A stretch of 42,370 nt of DNA from Amoebophrya sp. A120 (GCA_905178155.1 CAJINV010000038.1:17278-59647); one strand, 5' to 3'; numbered from the stretch's first letter, positions 11,301 to 21,751 are shown. Notes: generated by a model not told the origin, from the letters alone. Translations and numbers: made by a program.

Positions 11301-14300
11301 CTGGGCTCGCCTGGGCTTGGGGTTGTCGGTTGCGGCCGGTAAGTCGGTGACTGAGTAAACTGCAAGGAGACAGGGAGAGGGGGCCCGATGTCAGTGGGGG
11401 CGTTGTGAGTGCGCGTTCGCGCGCCGGCTTTATTCGACAACCCCACTCCAGCTTGCGGCCTGCTTGCCCCGCTCCGGCCTGCCAGGCCGACTCTAGCCTC
11501 TGCCTACCGGCTGCCGCTGACCTGCCGGCTGGCTGCCGCTAGCCCGCCGGCTGCCGCGCGCTAGCCCCGGCTGGCTGGCCTCTGCCTGCCGGCTGCCGCT
11601 GGCTGGCCTCTGCCTGCCGGCTGCCGCTGGCCTCTGCCTTCCGGCTGCCGCTAGCCTCTTCCTGCCGCTAGCCTCGCTCTCTCTGCGCGCCTGCCGGCTG
11701 CCGCTAGGCGGCCTGTGCCTTCCGGCTACCGCGAGACAGCATCTGCCTGCCGGCATCCGCTAGATGGCTCCAGCCTGCCGGCCGCCGCTAGATAGCCTCA
11801 GCCTGCCGGCTGCCGCTGGCCCCCGCCTGCCCGCTGCCGCTTGCTGGCCTCTGCCTGCCGGCTGGCTGCCGCTCGCCCCTGCCTGCCGCTGGCCTCCGCC
11901 TGCCGCTGGCCTCCGCCTGCCGCTGGCCCCTTCCTGCCGCCCGCTGGCCCCGGCTTGCCGGCTGCCTGCCGCTGGCCTCTGCCTGCCGCTGGCCCGCCCC
12001 TTCCTGCCGCTGGCCTCTGCCTGCCGCTGGCCTCTTCCTGCCGCTGGCCTCGGCCTGGCCTGCCGCTGGGGCTTGGCGGCCTCTGCCTGCCGCTGGCCTC
12101 TTCCTGCCGCCGGCCTCATCCTGCCGCTGGCCTCTGCCTGCCCTGCCGCCAGACTCACTCTGCCTGCCGGCTGCCGCTAGCCTCTTCCTGCCGGCTGCCG
12201 CTAGCCTCCGCCTGCCGGCTGCCGCTGGCCTCTGCCTGCCGCTAGCCTCTGCCTGCGCTGCCGGCTGCCGCTGGCCTCTTCCTGCCGGCTGCCGCTAGCC
12301 TCTGCCTGCCGGACGCCGCCCCTGGCCTCTGCCTGCCGGGTGCCGCTCCTGGCCTCTGCCTGCCGGCTGCCGCTCCTGGCCTCTGCCTGCCGGCCGCCTG
12401 CGTGCCGCTAGCCTCTACCTGCCGGCTGCCGCGGGCCTCTTCCTGCCGCCAGCCTCTTCCTGCCGTTGGCCTCTGCCTGCCGCTGGCCCCTACCTGCCGC
12501 TAGCCTCTTCCTGCCGCTAGCCTCTCCCTGCCGCTAGCCTTTGCCTGCCGGCCAACGCTCGCCTCTTCGTTCCTGCCGGCTGCCGCTAGCCTCCGCCCCC
12601 CGGCTGCCGCACCGCTTGCCGCCGGCTGCCGCTAGCCTCTCTCCGGGCCGGCTACCGCTCGCCTCTGCCTGCTGGCTGCCGCTGGCCTCTGCCTGCCGGC
12701 TGCCGCACCGCGCGCCGCCGGCTGGCGCTAGCTGCCCCTGCCTCCCTTCCGGCTGCCGCACCGCGGGCCGGGGGCTGCCGCTGGCGTCGCTCTGGGCCGG
12801 CCGCGCGCTAGCCGATTGGCCGGCCCGGCCGCCGCTAGATAATCCCCGGCCAATGTTAGCCTGCCGGCTGCCGCTGGCCGTCCAGCCGCGGCTAGCCTTC
12901 CGGTTGCCGCTGACCAGCCTGCCGACCGGCCACTGCTAGCCTTCCGGCTGTTGCTGGCCTACCGGCCGCCGCTAGCCTGCCGGCTGCTTTGCGCATCGCG
13001 TGGGGGCTCTCTTGTTGTGGTCCCTGGCTGCCGCTCTGCTCACGGCAGGGACGACCTGCAATAGTTAGCTTCTTGCGCCCTGTCCCTTGACGAAATCGCG
13101 CGGGCCGCTCTACGGGCCCTCTTAAGCATCCCCTTAAAGATCTCCTTAAAGATTCCCTTAAGAATGCCCTTAAAGATGCCCCTTAAAGATTTCCCCTTAA
13201 AGAAATCGCCTTAAAACCTTTCGGCCTCCCTGAATCCCCATGCTACGGGCTTCTGGGTGCCAAAACCTTGCGCCAACGCACACAGAAAAACGCGTCATAC
13301 CGTCGGCGCAAAAATGAACCCCCATGGCCTCATCGATTCCGCCCCCCCCTTTTTTTAAGGAGTTTCTTAAGGGGAAGTCTCAAGGGGAGTTCTTAAGGCG
13401 TTTTGTTCATAGGAATAAGTAGAGGGAATGTGATGTTGCACAACCACAAGCGCTAAGTCAAAGATAAATCTGGCCTCAGTGTCTGTAGAAATATGATCCA
13501 GGGAAGAATCTTCAGACTTAAGTATATGATTATTTCTTGCAGCTTTTATTTCCTGCAGGTGTCACCGAGGACATGTGCCGCGCAAAGGTGGAACAGATGG
13601 ACAGTAAGACGAAGGAACTGAAATTGATTCTGTACGAATCCTACACGCGAAGCGACCTCGGACAGATCGCCGAAAGCAAACGTCCAAAACTTGTTTACCG
13701 AATCGGGACCGGCACGGCGATCGACCCGCTGGATTCTGCCTACGTGGCCTTGAACCCCGAACCATCCGGCGTGCAGACGCAGAGCGGCTCGTCTCTTGTG
13801 GCTTTCAGTTACCACGAGCCAGCCGGCGGGATTGCCTTTCGAGTGCAACAGAAGACGGTGCGAGGGGACAAGGGCGTACGCAAGCAGCAAACCGTGCTGA
13901 TTCCCTGGGTTGCCGAGTGGGCCACGCCTGAGTCGCGCGACCGCCTGTGCCTGCTTCTCGTGCGGCAGAAAAAAAACACCGACGTGCCCGCAGTAGGTGT
14001 GTGCGACGAGAAATCGGGTAGCAAATCGAATCAGGTAGGTGCGCGAGTTGTGTTTGCCCTAAAGGAACAAGGGAGCGACAACTCAAAATTTTGCGCGACC
14101 ATACCGGGATCGGGAAGCGCGAGTCGTTGCGTCTGGTGGACGGCGCAACCAAACCCGCCCTGTGCGAAGTTCCTCGGGGCCACAATAATCACGGGAGAGC
14201 ACTACAGCCAGGACGTTTACCCGGCGGCGTACCTGACGTTGCGCACCGCGCACGGGAAGAGCGCCGATCATCTGCAGGGAGACATCACCAAGGTGGAGAT

Positions 14301-17300
14301 TACTCCGGCGAGCGGCACTACCGAGACAAAGCAAGTGCATGTACAGGGTGTGGGTCTTTACCGCGCACAGCTGCGCGTAGGGCTGGGCGGAAGCCTGTCG
14401 TGGTCACAGAAGACTCGGCAGCAAAGCGCAAAATGTCGCACCGGACTGGCGCACGTGGGCGCCCTTGCGATAGAGGGGGCGGACGACCTCGAGCCTGCGC
14501 GCCTCGGCGCGGGGGCGGACCACGCGGCGGCTGCGCAGGAAGTACACTGGAATCCCGCGTTCGATAGCACGCAGCGTTGGAAGCACTGGAGAGGGATGAT
14601 CACGGAGGTGCGGCGGCCCGAGCACGAAACTATTACGGAGTTCGCGCAAACGGCGATCGAGTTCTCGCACGCATTTGGGAAGTACGAACTGATGCTGGGG
14701 CTGAGCGGCGCCCCCGCGCAGAACTTTGGTTTCGGTCTGCAGTTTCGGATCGCCTCGGAGAGGTGGCGGGACATCACTCTGAAAGTAGTGGCGGGCCTGC
14801 AGGCGGCTGCCAAGCGAAAGCGCACTGCGGTGCAGCATGATCAGCACGGCGCAGGAGAGCAGCACGGGGACGACCACGACGGTGGTCATGATCACTACGC
14901 CTCGGTCGGGTATCCCAGAGAAAAAAGCTGGCAGGTCATATGTGTATATGCAAAAAAAAATACACAAAAAAAATATTAAAAGTTGAATAAAAAAAACATG
15001 TATTGCATATCCTTATCCGAAGCAGCATGCTATGGGGCGGCCCATGACAAGTTTTTCTGTGTATTTTTTTATTTTTGCAATTGGACTCTGTAAGACCTAC
15101 CTCCTCCTCCTTGCTGTGGACTCCGTAAGACCTACATTACAAAAAAAAAACAGACATGTAGGAGGTGGATGGGATTGAAAGATGCATGAAAGCAAGCGCG
15201 TGTAAAGAAAAGAAAAGGAATCGCGAAATGGGTTCTACGAGTTGCTTTGGGTAGTTTTGTTGGTCACTGCAAAAATGGAATCGCAAGTCGTTTGTGCGTC
15301 AAGCCCTCCGCTCGATGCTGCCAGTCAGCTGCTGGATGACGGTGCCGGACCTGCTCGCTGCTGCGCGCGACGTTGGTGTGGATGGTCAACATGGATCGCC
15401 AGCTCCCCCTCTTGCAAGACCGTTCTCGCCTCCATCTCAGTGAGGTCGTGGATAGGGTTTGGCGGGTGACTCCCGTTGCGCGATGATCCTGCCGTTTCTG
15501 ATTACACGTCCCCGGCACACTCGGGTAGTAGGTCGGGTTGGTCGTTTTCCATCGTCGTTCGCTTGGACCCTGGGGTTTCCTTTAAGGCGTTCGGCAGGTC
15601 TTGCGGCCTCGCGCTTCAAGGTGTGTTGCCCTGAGATCGCGTGGTTTTCGGACTACTGCGGATCTGCACCTTGCTGCCCGTTGTGCTTCTTGACTCGTGG
15701 TTTTCCTCCTTCCTTGCTTTGCTCCTCCTGTGGTGCTTGGTCCCCAGAGTTCCGGGGCCTTGGTTCTCTGGGTTACCTGGGTCGAGATGGCTGCGCGGTT
15801 CGATTCTTCCTATGCCCCTGCCCCTCTGGTCTGTGCCGCTGCAGTCGGAGGTGTGCGTTTTCATTCGTCAGCCAGCCTCTTAGAGCTGAAGCTATATGAC
15901 GTTTGCGTTGGGGAGATTATCAACGGTCCCTCAGGGCATTGCCCCGTTGCTCGCTCTTGGTGGGAGGTGGTTGAGCTTGCTTCGGGAAGAGTAGCCGGAG
16001 TTGAATTGGCTTCTTGCCTTTTCATTTGGGTCTGGTCGACTATAGGTTCCACCCTCGTTTCTCACCTCCAGGGGCCCTGGGCACCTCGCCATTGATGTTT
16101 CACTTGGTGGAAGATGACAGGGTTCTACGAGCTATTATGGGTGTCTATTGTCTTTTATTTTTGCATTACAAATATGCCCTGCCAGACCCAGCTTTTTTCT
16201 CTGGGATATCGGAACGAACGTACTTGGCGGGGAAAGGCTCCTACCGACCTCGTACCGGATCGCCGAGGGCCACATGCACGGCCGCAACAACTTTCGTCCG
16301 GATTCCTGGGATTCCGAGGGCGTCGAGATGTACTTCCTGTATCACGAAGCCTTTCAAAAGACACTTGATGCCATTGTGATGGGATTTCAGCTCTACGAGT
16401 TCAGCGCTCTATGAGAGTACACAGCTCCCCCCCTGTCGCTGCCTCGGAATTTGAAGAGGATGGACTTGGACTTGTGAAGGCAGGGGCATCAAGGGTGAGA
16501 GTTTAGCTTGTTCTGCATTTTTTACGAACGAGCATAAAGATCCACGCCCACCGATATCGATGAATAGTTACTAGTACTCATAAATATATCTGCATGATTC
16601 TGCTCTATATTGAGGGGGGCTTCCCAACCTCAACATCAACTTGCCAATGTGAATCTAGCCACGCAGTAGAGAAAATCAAAGGCAAGAATGATGTGGTCGG
16701 TACTTTATGGTATGTGCCTTGTTCCTGTTCGCGCACGACAACTCTTGCTGAGGAGTCGAGGGGAGGAGCTGTTCCATGTAATATGTGAATCACGCCGACG
16801 GGATCATCCAGGAACACCACTTGGTTGACGCCCTCGAGGAGTTAGGTGGGGAGGGGGAGCGGAACGAGCTTGCGTCGCACATACTGGATCATGCTCTGCA
16901 CGGGAACGAGCAGCTGGGCGCGATTTTGGGCCAGATTGCGCACTTCCACCACATTTACAGCAATGTGGGTTCCCTTGCAATGAATGCGGCGATCATTGGC
17001 ATCGGAGCCATGGTCTACCACGGAATGGACATGACGGCTTTCTTCACGGCCGGTTGGACGTTTTGGTCTGACGCGGTGTACACAAAGCTGGTGGGCGTTG
17101 CAGCGTTTTCGGTGAACCGCGGTGGAATGGGGGCGATGGGATTTCTTGCGGGCGCAAAAATGCTATGTGCGAAAATCACTGTTCTTGGACACGGTGTTTT
17201 CGGATTCGGTTTCATAGCGACTGTGACGACAGCAGTTGGTTTTGCGCTGCTGTTTAGCGATGCGCTTTACACGTTTGTTCCCGTTCCGCCGGCCTCGCAC

Positions 17301-20300
17301 TTCCTGGTGGCGCAGCGGATGGAAGTCCGGAAAAAGCGCGACCGCGCGTACGTATTTGCGGCGCTGCCTGTCGCCCGACCGCTCCTGAAAACCCACTTGG
17401 GTCTGACCAATGGCGGGATGGGGCGTGGAAGTACCGGCGCATCCCGAGATGTGGACCAGCGCGGCCAAGCAATGTGGTCCGGGGCGAAATGGCTGCGCGG
17501 TCCGGTTGGAACGTTTTCTGCGACGCAGTCCTACGGTTTGTGGAAGCCCCTCGGCATCTCTCGTGATGAGGACGCGGATTTACTGAAGGGCGGTAGGAGC
17601 GACGGGGACGGGGTCGCCGTCGCCACTGCGGACCTCGTGGGGAACCTGATTGTTTCGCGATGCACCGAAGCCGGGAGTGGTGCAGCCTGTCGCAGTTTCG
17701 GGACTTTTCTCCCCGTATCGAATGCAAATATGTCTGCGTCTGGAAGCCGAGGCTCGCAGATGTCTGTAATGCAGGTTTTGCATGAGCATGGGACCGATGG
17801 CCCAGGCCCAGGGCGTCCCTGCAGGTACCAGCGTCACAAGTTCTGCAAGAGCTCTGCAATGCCTATGTATTCTGCATGAGAAACCCACTCTCAGGGCGGC
17901 CAAAAGCAAAAATGAAATGCATGGCCGAGTTTTGTGTAGTTGGCAGAGAGCCTCACAAGTTTGCACCTTATTTCCAGACACGCACATGTTTGCAATGCAT
18001 ACCCCGCGGCTGCCGCGGAGGTCCTGAGCGCCGCAGAGGCGGACGCCGCAAACGCCGCACAGGTCGACCTGAACGAAGATTCGGCGATCGCGCCCTCGCA
18101 GCGAAAAGCCGGAAAGAGGACCGTGTTTACTTCACCGCACACGGACCTCCTCGGTAGCGCAAATAATGTGTGGACCATGAGGTTTGTGAAAATGGCCCCC
18201 AGTCACAAAGACCGCTGGCCCGACCTTGCTTACTTTCCGTACTATCAGGAGATCCCCGACCTCAGCGCTACTGTCACGGTGGACAAGGAAAAGCCAAAGC
18301 CTCCTGCTGCGCAGACAGCGAAGTTTTTACCCCACGGCTACGTCTATAACATTGCGCCGGAGTCCTGGGCCGGGCAGGTACTGGACAGCGCACTCGCAGG
18401 ACAAAACCGCTTTGCGCGCATCGTGTACTCGGTCGAGCGCGAATTGAACCGCCTCCTGTATCTGATGATTTCGATGTTCCCGAACGAGATCCGGCTGTCA
18501 CAGGCAGGAAGTCGGGCGTTCGAGTCTCAAACGGACAAGGCGCGGTCTGATTTGCAGGATTCCCTTAACGAGAGGGCTCTAGGAGTGGAAGATGTCCTGC
18601 AGCCCCGAAACGCCTTCGTGAAGCAGATGCCGGCTCTAGTAAACGGCCGGACGTGCCTTTCTGTAGTTGGTGGAGACGAGAACGACGCAACAGCGGAGCG
18701 CTCGTCTAGAAACAGTGACCTAGGAGTATCCTGTGTAAAGACGTCCTCGCCCCATGGTCAAGATGGGAAATCTGCTGGACAAATCAACAAGCTTTGGTTG
18801 TTCCGCGTGACATGTTTAGCTAGTTCAGCAGCGTCACAGATCTAGCGCATCATAGTCAGACTGGTTGGAGCGTGACAAATGCAAATCCCGAAAAACGGCG
18901 ACAAAATGCTTCTCATGGGGCTCCGTACGAGAAAGAAATATTTTCAGCGTGCAGATTTGCATCAAAAAAATGATTTGCGTTACAGCTATGGGGTGGGGAC
19001 GTTTTTACATAGGATAAGGAGCGGACAACCACGACCCTGAAAGCGGTGGGCGGCTGCTGGTGCCGGTTGATGTTTTGCACAACGACAAGGACAAAATGGC
19101 CTGGCTCGGAACGATGGGCGTGATCGGATTCAACAAACTTTTCAGCCGAAAGGTGGGGAGGACCTTTGGTTTCGAAGCTGACCCTTCGAGTTGTGTAGAT
19201 TCGGAGATACGGGCCGCCGAACAAACGGGCACCGCCATCATGGGCAGCCTATTTTTTCGCGGACCGTGGCGGTCGCACGGCGTTCTGAGCGTCGAGGCCT
19301 CGACCGAGGACCGTTTCGCGGTCCGGAGGTGGGCGTTTGCGGCGTCGGAATCGGCTGCTCGGCCACCGGTCGTCGGCTCGTCTCCCTCTTCGGTCAGTGC
19401 GTCGGCAAGCAGTTCTTGGGACGTCAAAAAGGTGAGTATTCGCTGCGACCAACTGGTGCAATTGGATCAGCAGTACCTTCGGCCCTATTTCGAGGCGCGG
19501 TTCACTTCGAAAAAGGGGTTGTTTGGCTACTTCCTGCGGTTTCTGTCTGTGCGAAGCTGGGCCAGCGGAACGGTGGACCAGTTGCACATGTACAGACCGC
19601 CGCCGCTATGTGCATGCAGGAAGGCGGCCTCTGCCTCCTTCCTGCAGACCGCGCGGGAGGGCCAGGCGCTGGCAGTCGGGGAGAAAGAGAAACTTGAACA
19701 GAAGAAGCAGCAGTTGCAACCAGGCCCGATAGCTATGGCGGCGGGGTTAGTAGGTTCGGTGGGTGCTGGGATCGCTATGAACGCCGTGAACCGGTTCTCC
19801 GGGGACCTGAGCATGGCCTGTGGGGGCGAGGTGCCGTGGCGTGGCAAGGGTAGCGTTGGTGCGAACACGAGGAAACCGGACGACCTGAAAAACGCTGACG
19901 GCAATCACGGCGGGGGCACGCTAGAAAGCGGGAGCCTAGAGGAGGAAGCGGCATTAGTCCATTACTGGTTGGTATGCATTGCAAATGCGTCTCGGTCTGG
20001 AAACTGGTCGTGATACAGGTTGGACAATCATGAGAATCATGCCTGACTTTTTGGCAGCCGAGCATGACAAGTTTATTATTGAGTTTCTACGCTTAGGCTT
20101 ACCTTCTCTTCGGAGCGGGTAACGTGGCGTAAGTTGCTATTTCCAGGGGACGAGAAGGTGCCTTTTCTGCATGGCAAACGCAAAGGCAAAGTGCGTTTTT
20201 GCATGACAAAAAAGTGGGGTGCTTGGGTGACGTGCATGACAGCCTTCGGAGTCATGCTGGCCGAGCATGACAAGCCTTGCACTCTTCCAGACCCAGCCAT

Positions 20301-21038
20301 ATTTGCAGGGGATAGCTCGAGGAGGCGCTGACGCTTCTTGGCCCCGTGTTTCTTCTGCCGTTCGAGATTCGCAACGCCGTGACGGCGGTCCTTACGCCAA
20401 AGAGCGGCTCGCTGGAAGAGAGCTCCTTCAAACCGGACAAACCGTACGCGGAAAGGGTGGTCTGTTCCATGGAGAACCCAGCCGCGTGGCGCAGCGAGGA
20501 CGCCAAGGTATCGTACACCTTCAGAACCGACGGGGGGCAAAGCCAAAAGGAAGAAGAGGTCACGCTGTCCTATCCGGCGCTGGACTGCGTGCATGCCAAG
20601 ATGGCAGCGGAGCTGCAGGCAAACAAATACCTGGCGAACACCTTCAACCTTGGCAATGCGGCGGCCATCCATCTGCGCGAAACCACGCTGCAGCTTCCCG
20701 GACTCCCGCAGTCCACGGAGCGAACCGGGACGTGGCGGTGGCCCCAGTGCGAAGAGGCGAGTGATCTGATCAGCTTCGGATTCTTCGAGAACCGGGGGAA
20801 CAAGCTGGAAATCAGCACCGGGATGCAGGCCTGGGTGGATGCTACCTCTGTGCTGTGGCCCAGTGCGGCGGACTTTGTCCGGTATCTGAAGCAGAACGCC
20901 GACCGCTGCTCGGCCAACCGACTTCTGAACGCGTTTCCCTACAACGCCGCCGGATCGGTGTGCGTGGAGTCCGATTCGCACGCATGCATGAAGGACGATA
21001 TTGAGGAGGCAGACGAAGCGGCCGCGCACCTCCGGTAG
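5356..21038 (+). CDS. Gene B: twelve-exon gene for a 3,040-aa secreted or membrane protein of unknown function
   Basis: Exons: 5356-5542, 5831-6121, 6393-7627, 8003-8142, 8481-9487, 9818-11209, 13559-14909, 16213-16408, 16785-17714, 18006-18726, 19022-19971, 20316-21038. Phases agree at all eleven junctions and the sum is 9,123 nt. Residues 1-20 (MKPMITCLLLVGVADVYIFG) form a plausible signal peptide. Exon 3 begins acidic/Ser-rich with a 13-residue tandem repeat (SSSSSKRDRKAPP), then looks folded (FTVVWESFSGEGNDG). Exons 5-7 carry most of the globular sequence. Exon 9 has three to four hydrophobic segments at about residues 1995-2014, 2016-2044 and 2047-2094; another lies at about 2718-2740. 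The C-terminus has several Cys. I recognise no family. Architecture alone recalls large invasion-organelle proteins of alveolates, with no sequence support. Introns 1, 6 and 11 are GT-AG; the rest appear to be TIR elements. The boundaries of introns 3 and 8 are the weakest. Confidence 0.75.
6122..6392 (+). mobile_element. introner in gene B intron 2 (main family), best-resolved copy
   Basis: The element at 6127-6392 has TIRs TATCAAATGCAAAAATGTCT and its complement ending CAGTTGATA. The 5-bp direct repeat TCGAC is exact at 6122-6126 and 6393-6397. Removing 271 nt gives GTT ATC GAC CCC GAA (VIDPE), restoring one copy of the target. There is no GT or AG at the junction, so splicing must use the repeat or be non-canonical. 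Confidence 0.88.
7628..8002 (+). mobile_element. introner in gene B intron 3 (diverged main family)
   Basis: The left end TATCGATTGCAAGGATGTCT and right end CCAGACCCAGGCACATAATT followed by TGCAATGCATA are diverged versions of the main TIR. The element covers about 7629-8001. No clear direct repeat remains. Phase-0 joining of ...RGDRD to AVVVYDSGYFRK fits if about 375 nt are removed; the boundaries could shift by a few bases. Confidence 0.6.
8143..8480 (+). mobile_element. introner in gene B intron 4, second TIR family (CCCTCCCCATATC)
   Basis: The ends are TATTAAGAGGAAAAATCACC... and its imperfect complement ending CCTTTTGAT. The inner arm CCCTCCCCATATC pairs exactly with GATATGGGGAGGG near 8445. 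The 6-bp direct repeat GACCTC lies at 8137-8142 and 8475-8480. Excision gives ...STSDPTS-FLEAPEDPP in frame. The arms are unlike those of the main family. Confidence 0.82.
9488..9817 (+). mobile_element. introner in gene B intron 5, third TIR family (TATCCTGAGGAAAA)
   Basis: The left end TATCCTGAGGAAAA pairs with the right end TTTTCCACAGGATGT. The direct repeat AAGG lies at 9484-9487 and 9814-9817. Removing 330 nt joins FRRK to ELEFGIIQ in frame. A tempting GT (9487) to AG (9808) pair would shift the frame by one base, so here the repeat-based junction is preferred over canonical splicing. Confidence 0.78.
11455..12990. repeat. GC-rich minisatellite (CTGCCGCTGGCCTCTGC units)
   Basis: About 1.5 kb of imperfect head-to-tail repeats. 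Two unit types alternate: CTGCCGCTGGCCTCTGC (17 bp) and the same preceded by CTGCCGG (about 24 bp). Adenine is nearly absent from the + strand in the core, so the strands are strongly asymmetric. The array degenerates after about 12780. The open frames through it are by-products of composition. Confidence 0.9.
13118..13400. repeat. CCCTTAAAGAT array and inverted TTAAGGGG array
   Basis: At 13118-13220 there are eight or so degenerate units of about 12-13 bp around CCCTTAAAGATN. At 13352-13400 the same core appears in the other orientation (TTAAGGAG, TTAAGGGG, TTAAGGCG). Together they could fold into a stem with a loop of about 130 nt. This may be the remains of a foldback element inside the intron. 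Confidence 0.6.
14910..16212 (+). mobile_element. large introner in gene B intron 7, fourth TIR family (TATCCCAGAGAAAAAAGCTGG)
   Basis: The left end GTATCCCAGAGAAAAAAGCT (14910) is mirrored by AGCTTTTTTCTCTGGGATA (ending 16208). The direct repeat TCGG lies at 14906-14909 and 16209-16212. Removing 1,303 nt gives ...HYASVG-TNVLGGERLLP in frame. It is about four times longer than the other introners. An internal direct repeat (GGGTTCTACGAG at 15230 and 16120) suggests a nested insertion. I see no transposase in it. Confidence 0.8.
16409..16784 (+). mobile_element. probable introner in gene B intron 8 (ACAGCTCC arms)
   Basis: Near the left end TATGAGAGTACACAGCTCCC is mirrored by a right end containing GGGAGGAGCTGTTCCATGTA then ATA. 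The arms match over about 19 bp with mismatches. No direct repeat is clear. An in-frame TGA at 16412-16414 forces splicing before it, so a downstream GT cannot be the donor. Joining EFSA to VNHADGIIQEHH is in phase, but the exact ends are approximate. Confidence 0.5.
17715..18005 (+). mobile_element. introner in gene B intron 9 (diverged main family)
   Basis: The ends GTATCGAATGCAAATATGTC and its partner ACATGTTTGCAATGCATA are diverged from the main TIR. The direct repeat CCCC lies at 17711-17714 and 18002-18005. Excision joins FGTFLP to AAAAEVLSAAEAD in frame, removing 291 nt. Confidence 0.72.
18727..19021 (+). mobile_element. introner in gene B intron 10, fifth TIR family (TATCCTGTGTAAAGACGTC)
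   Basis: The left arm TATCCTGTGTAAAGACGTCC, continuing into CTCGCCCCATGG, pairs with the right arm GGGGACGTTTTTACATAGGATA. The 5-bp direct repeat AGGAG lies at 18722-18726 and 19017-19021. Excision of 295 nt joins RNSDLG to ADNHDPESGG in frame. There is no GT-AG at the repeat-defined junction. Confidence 0.83.
19972..20315 (+). mobile_element. introner in gene B intron 11 (main family) with usable GT-AG ends
   Basis: The ends GTATGCATTGCAAATGCGTC... and ...CCAGACCCAGCCATATTTGC followed by AGGGGATAG are main-family TIRs. This copy starts with GT and ends with AG. Phase-0 joining of VHYWL to LEEALTLLGP fits. The direct repeat is not recognisable. It may be an element that has become a canonical intron. 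Confidence 0.72.
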
Positions 21039-21751
21039 CCAAGACATTCTGTACGACACTGTTTAATACTACAATATTGATTTTTCGTCAAAGCGGCGCG
21101 GCTTGCGATGTCAATCAGTACGAAGGACCTACTGTTGCTGTTGTGTTGAACTGCCGAAACGATCGATGTTGCGGGTAGTGTGCCTGTCAGTCCTGCAGGG
21201 CCGCTGGTAGAATGAAGTAACACGGCGCCGACGAATGAATCCAGAAGGCACGAGGTATTCATCGCGACTCAACGGCTGGTCGTTCTCATTCGACTTTCGA
21301 GATCCCTGGCAGGAAAAAGAACAGATCTAGACCTGCAGAAAAAGTCCACCCGTGCGTGCTGTCTATACAGGCGAGGACCCTGTACAGTGTGCCCCGGCAT
21401 CGAGGGTCAGAAACGGAACGGAAAACGCAAGCTGCTGCTCTGCTGCTTCACCATCCTCCAATCGAAGAGCTTCTTACTTACTCAACGCAACGCCATGGTT
21501 GTTGAGTCAGGCCTCTTGCCGTTACCTGTTGCTTCTCGCCTGCAAGTCCGCTCCCGTGTGAAGATGAAGGAAGTCCACGCCAATTCAAGTTTGATCAACT
21601 TCTGCGGGCGCCAACAGTAGTTGCGGTACATGCGAATGGGGCAAGGGAGGAATTCATCACAGACACAGGAGCCACGCTGACACCAGATTATTTGACCAAA
21701 ATGAACACGCAGCTCGGGAAAGTAAAAAAAAGGAGAAACACAAAAAAAATA
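21039..21751. other. 3' flank of gene B and intergenic DNA
   Basis: No exon could be supported. Short open frames here lack splice sites or any recognisable protein. The last part becomes A-rich just before the tandem duplication. Confidence 0.4.

Larger units (their letters stand above)
11210..13558 (+). other. gene B intron 6: long GT-AG intron filled with repeats
   Basis: The donor AACAAAG|GTACTC and acceptor TTCCTGCAG|GT are both canonical. Phase-1 joining gives ...GSGENKGVTEDMCRAK. At 2,349 nt it is far longer than the neighbouring introns, because it holds the minisatellite (about 11455-12990) and the TTAAGG inverted repeats (13118-13400). Confidence 0.8.

Noticed and set aside
11493-12939. 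Ala/Arg/Gly- or Pro/Ala/Leu-rich frames across the minisatellite
   Set aside because: They are translations of the tandem CTGCCGCTGGCC units, lie within a canonical intron, and are open on both strands.
5356-21038. Calling gene B a RON2-like rhoptry neck protein
   Set aside because: Only the general layout (signal peptide, disordered N-terminus, hydrophobic segments) is similar. I could not point to any conserved motif, so no family name is given.
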